A stretch of DNA of 9,003 nt from Halobacteriaceae archaeon Tc-Br11_E2g27. Lineage in GTDB: Archaea; Halobacteriota; Halobacteria; Halobacteriales; Haloarculaceae. The notes under the pieces are model-generated. The model did not search any database. It was not told where the DNA came from and saw only the letters and a list, made by a program, of their open reading frames with translations. Where the stretch lies: NCBI GenBank assembly GCA_001564135.1, contig LKNH01000099.1, positions 1-9,003 of the forward strand, written 5' to 3'. This document shows positions 1 through 6,348 of this stretch, one piece after another. Made by a program: the position numbers and the translations under genes. Every line of letters begins with the position of its first letter. Within the stretch, counting starts at the first letter, position 1.

Positions 1-48
1 AGTTGCTCGGAAGTTCGACCAGTCCCTTCGCTCCCTGCGTTGTCGTCT

Positions 49-91
49 GAGAGACGCAGTCTCTCGTGATCACGAGAATCTTCGATTCTCG
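49..91. repeat. Chain of three overlapping hairpins in non-coding DNA
   Basis: Three perfect inverted repeats overlap end to end. GAGAGAC (49-55) pairs with GTCTCTC (59-65) around the triloop GCA. The 16-bp palindrome TCTCGTGATCACGAGA occupies 62-77. CGAGAATC (73-80) pairs with GATTCTCG (84-91) around TTC. Because neighbouring arms share bases, forming the middle structure excludes the other two. The stretch lies downstream of the small membrane protein gene, and positions 1-136 otherwise contain no ORF I can support. It could be a terminator complex, a dispersed intergenic repeat or a remnant of a mobile-element end. The pairing is read directly from the sequence; the role is unknown. Confidence 0.7.
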
Positions 92-136
92 AACGACTCC
101 TTGATGACGGGGCATTAGCGCCTGAATTTCAGGTAA

Positions 137-271
137 TCACAGAAACGCAAAGAAGGCGTACGGAATCAGAAAGACCATGACTGTCAGAACTGCGATAATG
201 AGTCCGTAGCCGATAATCGTCCCAAACCCTGCCAGCCACGCCGGATGTGTGAAATCAACGGGTAGTTCCAT
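137..271 (-). CDS. Small single-span membrane protein, 44 aa, unknown function
   Basis: I do not recognise this protein. It starts MELPVDFTHPAWLAG and is then almost wholly hydrophobic, with one long or two short membrane segments from about residue 11 to the C-terminus (ending FFAFL). The frame stays open upstream to 322, but the ATG at 271 is preferred. A TATA-like box (TTATATA on the minus strand, 294-300) is centred about 26 nt upstream of that ATG, the spacing expected for a leaderless haloarchaeal transcript. The gene lies 67 bp downstream of the IPP isomerase on the same strand, but its own promoter argues for separate transcription. Small membrane proteins like this are common and mostly uncharacterised in haloarchaea. 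Existence is likely; no function is proposed. Confidence 0.6.
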   Translation of the reverse strand: MELPVDFTHPAWLAGFGTIIGYGLIIAVLTVMVFLIPYAFFAFL

Positions 272-293
272 GCTCAGGCGTTTGGGCAGCGAG

Positions 294-300
294 TATATAA
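294..300 (-). promoter_or_regulatory. TATA box of the small membrane protein gene
   Basis: On the minus strand the bases read TTATATA, centred about 26 nt before the ATG at 271. The archaeal TATA box sits about 26-27 nt before the transcription start, so transcription would begin at or next to the start codon, giving a leaderless mRNA. The box lies in the gap after the isomerase stop codon. Confidence 0.6.
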
Positions 301-338
301 CCGCCACGGTACTCTGTGACACCGTTCAACCCAACAGC

Positions 339-1400
339 TCATCCCTGGCGTTGCTCCACGAACTCCCGCGTACGACCGAGCAGCACGTAGTCAGTCTCTT
401 GCAGTTCAGCAACGGACCCCGACCCGGTGACAAACATCGCAGTCTGTAACTCAGCAAGGAGGTCTTCGATGAACTCTACGACGGCTTCGGTCCCCTGTGC
501 GGCGGGTTCGAGAAACGGCTTTGCGAGGCCGCCAGCCCGTGCGCCGAGGGCAATCGCTCGTGCAATATCTCGGCCGGTTCGGACGCCGCCGCTTGCGATG
601 ACACAGTCATGCACTGCGCTACATTCGAGCGTGCTGGCGACTGTTGGGATACCCCAGGTCCGATAGAGCGTGCCGACCCGTTCCTGTCTCGCGGCGTTGA
701 CCGCGGCTGCCCGGTAGGCCTCGACACCGGACCACGTTGTCCCGCCCATTCCGGCGACGTCGATAGCGTCGACGCCTGCATCGGAAAGTCTGGTTGCCGT
801 CTCCTGAGAGATACCGTTTCCTGTCTCTTTGACAATCACGGGAACTGAGAGTTCGGTCGCAACCCGTTCGATGGCATCGAGACAGCCACGGGCATCGACA
901 TCTCCCTCCGGTTGTACCGCCTCCTGCAGGAAGTTCAGATGAACCGCGAGTGCATCAGCCTCTATCATCTCGACGGCATTCTCGACGTGGGAAATATCGT
1001 ATTCGGTCAGCTGTGCTGCGCCGAGGTTGCCGTACAGGAACGCATTCGGGGCAACATCTCTGACGATAGTGTAGGATTCGAGCATCGCCGGGTCATCAAG
1101 TTCGATACCTGCTCGCTGGCTTCCGACGCCCATCGCGATATTTTGTTCTTCTGCTGCCTCGGCCAGCGCCCGGTTGAGCTTCGTCGTGTTTGGGTGGCCG
1201 CCCGTCATGCTCTCGATGACGATTGGCGCATCCAGTTCGTGTCCAAAGAGGTCGACGCTCGTATCAATCTGCTCGCGGTGGAGCTCCGGAAGTGCCTCGT
1301 GGACGAGTCTAACGTCCTCGAAGCCTGTTCCGCCGGCTTCGACATCCTCTTCGCGGATGATTCGTACGTGGTCGTCCTTCCGGTCTTCCGTCTCCGACAT
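339..1400 (-). CDS. fni: Type 2 isopentenyl-diphosphate delta-isomerase (FMN-dependent)
   Basis: This enzyme interconverts isopentenyl diphosphate and dimethylallyl diphosphate, the allylic primer for archaeal lipid and carotenoid synthesis. Type 2 enzymes are cytosolic TIM barrels that need reduced FMN and Mg2+. The 353-residue protein has the family motifs in order: RKDDH (7-11, substrate binding), ESMTGG (63-68, flavin loop), GVGSQR (91-96), HLNFLQE (154-160, the His/Asn/Gln/Glu active-site set), KETGNG (191-196), GGTTW (219-223) and SGGVRTG (270-276, FMN phosphate loop). Length is normal for the family. The frame extends to a TTG at 1427, but the ATG at 1400 puts RKDDHV at the usual distance from the N-terminus. 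I see no Shine-Dalgarno sequence. The upstream MFS gene ends 47 bp away on the same strand, so co-transcription is possible. Confidence 0.96.
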   Translation of the reverse strand: MSETEDRKDDHVRIIREEDVEAGGTGFEDVRLVHEALPELHREQIDTSVDLFGHELDAPIVIESMTGGHPNTTKLNRALAEAAEEQNIAMGVGSQRAGIELDDPAMLESYTIVRDVAPNAFLYGNLGAAQLTEYDISHVENAVEMIEADALAVHLNFLQEAVQPEGDVDARGCLDAIERVATELSVPVIVKETGNGISQETATRLSDAGVDAIDVAGMGGTTWSGVEAYRAAAVNAARQERVGTLYRTWGIPTVASTLECSAVHDCVIASGGVRTGRDIARAIALGARAGGLAKPFLEPAAQGTEAVVEFIEDLLAELQTAMFVTGSGSVAELQETDYVLLGRTREFVEQRQG

Positions 1401-1447
1401 ATCTCTGTCTGTGTGCGGGCCCGACAAAGCGATGTCGGTTCGCGGAA

Positions 1448-2740
1448 TCAGCTTTCTGATGTATCCGACTTTGGTTCGTTTCGTCGCTCTGCCATGTCGA
1501 GCACTTCATCGACCTGTGTCTGGACGAGTACAGCACCAACTGCCGCAAGTCCAGCACCGAACGCAAACGGGACGACGAAGCCAAGCTCGACGAGAAAGCC
1601 TGATGCAAGCGGCCCAAACGCAACGCCAAACCCAAAGGCCATTGTTAGGACGGACAGGGTTGCGCCCGATTCTCCTTCACGGGCGATATCGCCGGCAAGC
1701 GCCAGCCCAGGTGCAAAGACCATCGCACCTGCGACCCCCTGGAAAAAGCGTGCGCCGAACATCAACCACGGGTCGAGCACGATACCCTGGGCAAGCGTCG
1801 TCGGGACGAGTAACACCGTTCCAAGGACGATAAAGCGCTTTCGCCCGTAGAAATCTGTCGCCCGCCCAATCGGCGCCTGCAAGAGAATCTGTGCAAGGAC
1901 GAACGCTGCAAACTGCAGTCCGAACATATCTGGACCCTGGTCGAGGCGGGTGTTGACGAGGTCGCCAAGCGTTGCAAACAGCGCAATTCCGACTGCCATA
2001 AAGAAGGCGACGAGACCGAGCGTAAAGACTGGGTCGAGAATTCGGTCGTCTTCCTGTGCGAAGATCCGAATACTGCTTTCGTCTTTGTCCGGGTCGCTCG
2101 GTTCGATATCCGGGTCACGGATGGTGAACACGACGAGGAGAAAACTCACCGTGGCGGTGAAGGCAGCGAAATAAAAGGCAGCATCGAAGCCGGTAATTGT
2201 CGTCGCAATCGGGCCGATATCGAGGGTGAACGGGCCGGCGGCGACGACCGCTCCGGCAGCGATTGGCCCAGCACCGAACCCAACCAGCCGGAATGTGTTG
2301 TACGTCCCCATATTTCCGCCGCGGTTATCGTCGGTTGCGAGGTCATTGACGAGCGCGACGGTCGTCGGGATGATGAACGCGCCAGCGACCCCCTGAATAA
2401 TTCGAAGAACGAACAGATGCCAGTAGACCGACGCGAGCGTGTAGGCGAAGCTGGCGATTGCCAGCACGGAGAGTCCAAACAAGACGAATATCTTCCGTCG
2501 ACCGGTGCGGTCAGACAGGCGGCCAGTAAACGGCTGAAGCGGGCTGTTGACGAAGCCAAACAACGAGAGAATTACGCCGGTGATGGCGACTTCGGTGAGC
2601 CCGAACGAACTGCCCATAATTTCGTCGCTCGCAATAAACAAGGGGAGGACGACAATTAGAAACGAGTTTCCGATGGACTCAGCCATCCGCGCAATAGCCA
2701 GCGCAATTACCTGTGGGTTGACGCCCAGAAGGTTTCGCAT
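1448..2740 (-). CDS. MFS transporter, drug:H+ antiporter-like, 430 aa
   Basis: A major facilitator superfamily permease of the cytoplasmic membrane with about 12 hydrophobic segments. The MFS motif A occurs in the loop after the second helix (GRLSDRTGRRK, 73-83) and in a weaker copy in the second half (GRATDFYGRKR, 292-302), as expected from the duplicated 6+6 fold. A charged loop (about 208-236) separates the halves. The C-terminal tail (411-430) is hydrophilic and probably cytoplasmic. Substrate cannot be read from sequence; the general pattern resembles multidrug or small-metabolite efflux proteins. The ATG at 2740 is chosen over a GTG at 2851 because the intervening 37 codons look non-membrane and cover the divergent promoter region. 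The gene is 47 bp upstream of the IPP isomerase on the same strand, which may only reflect read-through. Confidence 0.9.
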   Translation of the reverse strand: MRNLLGVNPQVIALAIARMAESIGNSFLIVVLPLFIASDEIMGSSFGLTEVAITGVILSLFGFVNSPLQPFTGRLSDRTGRRKIFVLFGLSVLAIASFAYTLASVYWHLFVLRIIQGVAGAFIIPTTVALVNDLATDDNRGGNMGTYNTFRLVGFGAGPIAAGAVVAAGPFTLDIGPIATTITGFDAAFYFAAFTATVSFLLVVFTIRDPDIEPSDPDKDESSIRIFAQEDDRILDPVFTLGLVAFFMAVGIALFATLGDLVNTRLDQGPDMFGLQFAAFVLAQILLQAPIGRATDFYGRKRFIVLGTVLLVPTTLAQGIVLDPWLMFGARFFQGVAGAMVFAPGLALAGDIAREGESGATLSVLTMAFGFGVAFGPLASGFLVELGFVVPFAFGAGLAAVGAVLVQTQVDEVLDMAERRNEPKSDTSES

Positions 2741-2863
2741 TTGGCTCAGCGCACCCCGTCTTCCCGTGCCATGTCCGTCTTGTTGGCGGGTGTGACCTAT
2801 AGCGTTTTGATATACATCACCCGTATCGACGGTCTTTTTTCCGCAAGCCACGCAGGAGAGAAC
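2741..2863. promoter_or_regulatory. Divergent promoter region, MFS gene / acidic DUF gene
   Basis: This gap between divergent genes holds two AT-rich boxes that read as TATA-like on either strand: CCTATAGC (2796-2803) and GATATAC (2809-2815). For the plus-strand gene either would place the transcript start around 2827-2840. The Shine-Dalgarno-like AGGAG (2854-2858) lies 5 nt before its ATG at 2864, so this gene probably has a short leader. For the MFS gene the same boxes would give a leader of roughly 40 nt. Which box serves which gene is not decidable by eye. Confidence 0.4.
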
Positions 2864-3274
2864 ATGGACGGCGGAAACAGCGATATGACGCTTGCGTTCG
2901 AGCTCGAAGCGTTACAACAGGTCAGAAGCCCCGAGGCTGTCTTTACTGACGCCCGACAGTGGACAGAATACGTCGGCGTTATCTCCGATAAGCCAACCTA
3001 CGTTGTGACAAACTTCACGCGGAAAAACCGGATTCGACAGGATTTCTTCTCCGGTCCGCGCAGCCGCGAAGAGAGCCTTGCGAACGTCAAGGTACAGTTC
3101 GAAAGCGACCGGTACGTCTTTGTCGGGACCAACGACGAAGACAAAGCGCTTGCCGAGGAAGTTGACTGGGAGTTTCTCGATATCGAGGATGCTGCCGAAG
3201 CGGCGGACTGGGACCTCGCACCCGAGGAAGAAGAAATCGAGTTCGAAGACGACTCGCACGACGACTGGCCGTAG
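2864..3274 (+). CDS. Acidic haloarchaeal conserved protein (DUF7124-like), 136 aa
   Basis: A small soluble cytoplasmic protein of unknown function. I believe it matches the haloarchaeal DUF7124 family, recalled from memory rather than searched. Residues 8-100 form a compact alternating pattern with the stretches SDKPTYVVTNFTRKNRIRQ and VKVQFESDRYVFVGT. After about residue 97 the chain becomes very acidic (EEVDWEFLDIEDAAEAAD, then runs of E and D), ending DDSHDDWP. No catalytic motif, metal site or membrane segment is visible. The start at 2864 is fixed by AGGAG 5 nt upstream; a second in-frame ATG at 2885 lacks such a signal, and the open frame back to 2741 covers the promoter. The gene is divergent from the MFS transporter and convergent with the SWIM gene. 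Confidence 0.8.
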   Translation: MDGGNSDMTLAFELEALQQVRSPEAVFTDARQWTEYVGVISDKPTYVVTNFTRKNRIRQDFFSGPRSREESLANVKVQFESDRYVFVGTNDEDKALAEEVDWEFLDIEDAAEAADWDLAPEEEEIEFEDDSHDDWP

Positions 3275-3277
3275 TTA

Positions 3278-3333
3278 ATTCCTTCGTAGGAATGTATACT
3301 ATTGCCCGAAACGGCACTAGACTGCGATAGTAT
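3278..3333. terminator. Bidirectional structured spacer between convergent genes
   Basis: Two hairpins fill the gap between convergent stop codons. ATTCCT (3278-3283) pairs with AGGAAT (3288-3293) around TCGT, starting 3 nt after the TAG of the upstream gene. ATACTATTGC (3296-3305) pairs with GCGATAGTAT (3324-3333) with one G-U-type mismatch, and its loop contains a further small stem CCG-AAA-CGG (3306-3314). Both stems can form from either strand, fitting 3'-end or terminator function for both genes. No long T tract follows. Confidence 0.5.
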
Positions 3334-3352
3334 CTGTTCCTGAATATGCCGC

Positions 3353-3700
3353 TCAGAGAAACTCTCGAACGTCGGAGTACCACATATCGTGCTCGTCGGT
3401 TTCACCGATAGCGCGGGCAATCCGGACGGCGATAGCGTGCCAACAGAGCTGTTCGGGGTCTTCCGGGTCGAGGTTGTACTCGGCATCCTTGCAGTCACAG
3501 CCATCATTTTCAACGATATACTCGTCGCGGTGACCAACGACGACGGTAAAATCACGGTACTCTTTCACTCGGTTTTCGGCCACTGCTTTCAGGGCACGCT
3601 GGCCGCGGTCACCGTGGAGGCTGATGATGCGGTCGACAATCGCTGGGCGTAGCTCTCCGGCCGCGGCAAGCTCTTTTTCCCAGCTATCGACCGCGTTCAC
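3353..3700 (-). CDS. SWIM zinc-finger protein, 115 aa
   Basis: A small protein carrying a SWIM-type zinc site, C-x-C-x15-C-x-H: C68 and C70 in DGCDCKD, then C86 and H88 in QLCWHAIA. SWIM domains bind zinc and are generally linked to DNA or protein binding; archaeal members include partners of RecA/Rad51-like proteins, but nothing here shows that partner. The first 50 residues are predicted helical and charged. Residues 51-63 (FTVVVGHRDEYIV) form the beta strands that normally precede the Cys pair. The C-terminus ends DMWYSDVREFL. The start is a GTG at 3700; no other in-frame start gives a complete domain. It shares a 125-bp divergent upstream region with the winged-helix gene. Similar small SWIM proteins are widespread in haloarchaea; biochemical role unknown. 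Confidence 0.82.
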   Translation of the reverse strand: MNAVDSWEKELAAAGELRPAIVDRIISLHGDRGQRALKAVAENRVKEYRDFTVVVGHRDEYIVENDGCDCKDAEYNLDPEDPEQLCWHAIAVRIARAIGETDEHDMWYSDVREFL

Positions 3701-3825
3701 GATTACTCGTTATTGTGGCGGCCTCAAAATGCCGTCGGTGGCTCATCCACCTGTTCTACTCCTGAAATCTGACATTTCTGGACGAGCGACAAAATTCATA
3801 CCGTCGGCTCTCATAGCCTGGGGTA
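3701..3825. promoter_or_regulatory. Divergent promoter region, SWIM gene / winged-helix gene
   Basis: For the plus-strand gene an AT-rich box (AAAATTCATA, 3791-3800) is centred about 28-30 nt before the ATG at 3826, fitting a leaderless transcript. Just upstream lies a short inverted repeat, GAAAT (3764-3768) and ATTTC (3774-3778), a possible operator. For the minus-strand gene only a weak box (CATTTTG on that strand, 3724-3730) is visible. Because the right-hand gene encodes a DNA-binding domain, local autoregulation is plausible but not shown. Confidence 0.4.
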
Positions 3826-4743
3826 ATGTCGCTGCTGCCCTCCCGTTCGGATTCGTCGCCATCGGACGATGCCGGTCCCAGAGTCGTTGATGTCGATAGC
3901 GAGGACGCCGAGGCGGTTATCGCAGCACTCTCATCGGAGACTGCACGCAAACTGTTGAACGAACTCCACGAAAGTCCTGCACCACCTGGCGACCTGGCCG
4001 AGCGGGCTGATACCTCCGTCCAGAATGCGAAGTACCATCTGGACAAACTGCAAGATGCCGGTGCAATTGAGGTGGTCGACACCGCCTACTCGGCGAAAGG
4101 CCGGGAAATGGATGTCTATGCGCCCGCAGACCAACCCCTTGTCATCTACGCTGGCGATACCGATACCCGTGCGACGCTTCGGTCGGCGCTGTCCCGCCTC
4201 CTCGGTGCGCTCGGTATCCTTGCGATGGCGAGTTTCGTCGTTCAGGCCGTTGCCGACCAGTCGGTGTTCCCTTGGGGCAGCGACGACGTTGCACCGGCTG
4301 CTGACGATACTGCCGATGAGCCTGATGATACTGACGACCGAGAGACCGAGGACACTGATGCCGAAGACGACCCAGAGACCGAGGAACCAGTAGCCGATGA
4401 TGGAGAGGATGTCAGCATCGCCAGCGAACCTGCTGAGGAGGAACCAGAAGACGATGCGCCTCCCGAAGAAGAGGAGGTTGTGGAAGATGACGAAGTCCCA
4501 GAAGATGATGGGGACGATTCCATCTTTGATACGGCCGACGCGAATCTCACTGATGACGAGGTTGTCAATGCATCCAATGGTGCAACGAACGGGGCAGATG
4601 ATGCCCACGTCATCGTCGAGTTTTTGGGAAGCCTCCCACCTGGTGCGTTGTTCTTTGCTGGTGGCCTTCTCGTCCTCTGTCTCGTTGCTGGCTTCCAGTA
4701 TTATCGCGCTCGCCGTGGCATTCCCGGTCCGGTCGCAGGATGA
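3826..4743 (+). CDS. Membrane-anchored winged-helix (ArsR-type) regulator
   Basis: A probable transcription regulator tethered to the membrane. Residues 25-100 match an ArsR-like winged helix: SSETARKLLNELHESP, then the recognition-helix region TSVQNAKYHLDKLQDAGAIE (63-82), then a wing ending GREMDVYAP. Two hydrophobic segments follow, about 125-143 and 270-290. Positive residues sit before the first (R115, R119, R124) and after the second (RARR, 294-297). The positive-inside rule therefore puts the winged helix and C-terminus in the cytoplasm and the intervening loop (about 144-269) outside. That loop is low-complexity and dominated by Asp and Glu with Pro, Ala and Thr. The start is supported by a TATA-like box about 28 nt upstream. 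ArsR-type domains joined to membrane segments occur in haloarchaea; ligand and targets are unknown. No metal-binding Cys pair is seen, so classical ArsR metal sensing is unlikely. Confidence 0.85.
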   Translation: MSLLPSRSDSSPSDDAGPRVVDVDSEDAEAVIAALSSETARKLLNELHESPAPPGDLAERADTSVQNAKYHLDKLQDAGAIEVVDTAYSAKGREMDVYAPADQPLVIYAGDTDTRATLRSALSRLLGALGILAMASFVVQAVADQSVFPWGSDDVAPAADDTADEPDDTDDRETEDTDAEDDPETEEPVADDGEDVSIASEPAEEEPEDDAPPEEEEVVEDDEVPEDDGDDSIFDTADANLTDDEVVNASNGATNGADDAHVIVEFLGSLPPGALFFAGGLLVLCLVAGFQYYRARRGIPGPVAG

Positions 4744-4946
4744 ACTCCCACACTAGTTGCCCACCGCATGGTAACTCAAATATCGATTTTAGCTTACATT
4801 GCGTACTTTAGGGGTCCCTTCGTAGGAGAAACTGCCTCGTCCCCTTCGGCCCTCCACGGTTTCCCCGCTGACTCCATTTTTCGACCCTCTCTCCCATCGT
4901 TGCCTTCTTTTCGTGTACTCGGTAGTTCATACTGCCAGATGTAACA
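4744..4946. other. Gene-free spacer with a nested stem-loop
   Basis: No convincing gene lies in this 203-bp gap between convergent genes. An open frame on the minus strand through it has no family resemblance and overlaps the phosphoesterase gene. At 4810-4845, AGGGG (4810-4814) can pair with CCCCT (4841-4845), enclosing a small CCT-TCGT-AGG hairpin (4817-4826). The 11-mer CCTTCGTAGGA at 4817-4827 also occurs at 3281-3291, in both cases after a plus-strand gene, so it may mark 3' ends. The rest (4846-4940) is pyrimidine-rich on the plus strand. Confidence 0.4.
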
Positions 4947-5486
4947 TCAGTTATCGTGTCTCGTCTCGAAGGTCTGCCCATCCACCGTCCGCAACTCGAC
5001 GGCAAGGCCGTCGCCGGTTGAGTGAATCACGCCGAATGCTGCACGATTCCCACGCGGGTCAGCGTGACTGCCCGGATTAACGAGCAGTTGCTCACCGAAC
5101 TCCTGAATTGTCGGGCGATGCGTATGGCCAACAATCACGATATCCGCGTTCTCCTGGCGCGCGAGAAGTGTGAGACTAGTTTCGGTGTGAGTGTGGCCGT
5201 GAACGAGCAGCATACGATAGCCCGCATACTCGAACACCTGCATTTCGGGTAAACGGTCACGTACCGCTTTCTCGTCGCTATTTCCGACGACGGCAACTAA
5301 CCGTTCGGCCCGCTGTTCGAACGCGTTTAGTACCCTCTCATCAGTGAAATCACCGGCATGCGCGACCATGTCCGCTTTTGCAAGCGCGCTTTCGACTGTC
5401 TCTGTCAGTTCCGGTGTCCCCGTTCCGTGAGTATCTGCGAGTATCACTAGCATCGTTCGCTCACTTTCGCTAGCATCGTTGCTCAT
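4947..5486 (-). CDS. Metallophosphoesterase, YfcE/MJ0936 family
   Basis: A soluble two-metal phosphoesterase of the calcineurin-like superfamily, 179 residues. The metal-binding motifs are complete and in order: D18-T-H20-G, G45-D46, G68-N69-S70-D71, H96-G-H98 (within VHGHTH), and G120-H-T-H123. These are followed by the family's C-terminal NPGSHADPRG stretch (137-146). MJ0936 and YfcE hydrolyse phosphodiesters such as bis-pNPP; the physiological substrate is unclear. The ATG at 5486 overlaps the TGA of the upstream creatininase-family gene in an ATGA, implying translational coupling. A second Met at residue 12 (5453) would start directly at the first beta strand and is an alternative, but the overlap favours the longer form. 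Confidence 0.93.
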   Translation of the reverse strand: MSNDASESERTMLVILADTHGTGTPELTETVESALAKADMVAHAGDFTDERVLNAFEQRAERLVAVVGNSDEKAVRDRLPEMQVFEYAGYRMLLVHGHTHTETSLTLLARQENADIVIVGHTHRPTIQEFGEQLLVNPGSHADPRGNRAAFGVIHSTGDGLAVELRTVDGQTFETRHDN

Positions 5487-6271
5487 CTCTCTTCGCTTTC
5501 AGCCAATCGCTCGCGTGGCAACAACGCAGAGAGCGGTTGGTCATCGAGCAACTCCGCAAGCGAGACCAGATTCTCACAGGCGGCTTCGAACAGTTTCTCA
5601 CCAACTTCGGGTGAGGCGTCGGTCTGGTCGCCAAAGACGCCGTTGTCGGAGTTGTCGATGGCATCGTAAAAGGTCCGCGCGCCGTAGGTTCTACCGGTCT
5701 CTGCATCGAACGAGGCCAGTCCGCCATCCCGTGCCTCTTCAATTCGGTCCTCATGAATGAGTTCCGACGCCAGATGCCAGACAAGCGAGGTTTCCTTGGG
5801 GCCGCCGTGTGGTCCCGGCGAGTCGAACGACTCCTCGATGAGGTCGGTGATGCTTTCGTCCCACATCCATTCAATCGCATATAGCTCTTCGGCTTCGTGT
5901 AGCCGTCTCCCAACCTCGCGCAGGTGCTCGACGTTCCCGCCGTGTGCGTTCACGTAGATGACGCGGTCGATACCGTGGTAGGCAAGATTTCGCGTGAGAC
6001 TCTCCATATAGGTTCGAAAGGCCGGGCCATCGACCCACATCGTGCCGGGAAACTGTCGGTGATGCGGGCTGACGCCGATAGAGACGGTGGGCGTACAGAG
6101 AAAGCCCGTCCGCTCGGCAGCCTCACGGGCGAACCCCTCTGCAATGATTGCGTCGGTGGCTTCCGGAAGGTGTGGGCCATGTTGTTCGGTTGAGCCGACC
6201 GGAACCAGCGCGAGCGATTCGGATTCGAAATACGACGCAAGGTCCGGCCAGGCATGGTCTGACAGATACAT
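5483..6271 (-). CDS. Creatininase-family amidohydrolase, ArfB-like
   Basis: A metal-dependent amidohydrolase of the creatininase superfamily, 262 residues, the usual length. The metal ligands expected for the family are visible: E29 and H31 in VGSTEQHGPHLP, D40 in EATD, H110 in NAHGGN (108-113), and E160 in HGGPKETSL (155-163). In archaea the best-studied relative is ArfB (MJ0116), which removes the formyl group from the ring-opened GTP product in the route to riboflavin and F420. That role is a reasonable guess but cannot be separated from creatininase-like or mycofactocin-type members by eye. It is the first gene of a two-gene unit, with the phosphoesterase start overlapping its stop by 4 bp. 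It is divergent from the prepilin peptidase. Confidence 0.9.
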   Translation of the reverse strand: MYLSDHAWPDLASYFESESLALVPVGSTEQHGPHLPEATDAIIAEGFAREAAERTGFLCTPTVSIGVSPHHRQFPGTMWVDGPAFRTYMESLTRNLAYHGIDRVIYVNAHGGNVEHLREVGRRLHEAEELYAIEWMWDESITDLIEESFDSPGPHGGPKETSLVWHLASELIHEDRIEEARDGGLASFDAETGRTYGARTFYDAIDNSDNGVFGDQTDASPEVGEKLFEAACENLVSLAELLDDQPLSALLPRERLAESEER

Positions 6272-6348
6272 TACCAGCTTTTTGTAGTGGCTGGTGCAAA
6301 AGGATATCTTCTACTGCTGGCTGTGACTTTTCTCTCCTAAACCTTAAC
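6272..6348. promoter_or_regulatory. Divergent promoter region, creatininase / prepilin peptidase
   Basis: Only 77 bp separate the two divergent starts, so both promoters must lie here or inside the genes. On the minus strand CTTTTGC (6296-6302) is about 27 nt before the ATG at 6271, with GATATCC just beyond it. On the plus strand only a weak pyrimidine-rich box (ACTTTTC, 6326-6332) is visible. An inverted repeat CCAGC (6274-6278) and GCTGG (6290-6294), with another GCTGG at 6316-6320, may be an operator or chance. Confidence 0.3.

Noticed and set aside
1..136. Possible insertion-sequence end at the left edge
   Set aside because: Inverted repeats are present, but no transposase fragment, target duplication or second end is visible in the window.
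912..1850. Long plus-strand open frame (312 codons) antisense to the isomerase and MFS genes
   Set aside because: It runs across two well-identified minus-strand genes, has no family motif and has irregular composition; it is a product of high-GC antisense reading.
2998..3555. Minus-strand frame spanning the acidic protein gene and part of the SWIM gene
   Set aside because: It crosses two genes with better evidence and the structured spacer; Ser/Thr-rich antisense composition.
3931..4608. Minus-strand open frame (225 codons) rich in Ile, Val and Phe
   Set aside because: It is the antisense of the winged-helix gene; the hydrophobic composition is what the reverse complement of Asp/Glu codons gives.
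4242..4613. Minus-strand Ser-rich frame resembling a low-complexity secreted protein
   Set aside because: Serine runs come from reading acidic codons of the winged-helix loop backwards.
4808..5005. Minus-strand 65-codon frame in the gene-free spacer
   Set aside because: It overlaps the end of the phosphoesterase gene, is Arg/Gly-rich with no recognisable pattern and lacks a promoter or ribosome site.
6148..6348. N-terminal extension of the prepilin peptidase frame
   Set aside because: The 67 extra codons overlap the start of the divergent creatininase gene, contain no membrane segment and resemble no signal sequence.
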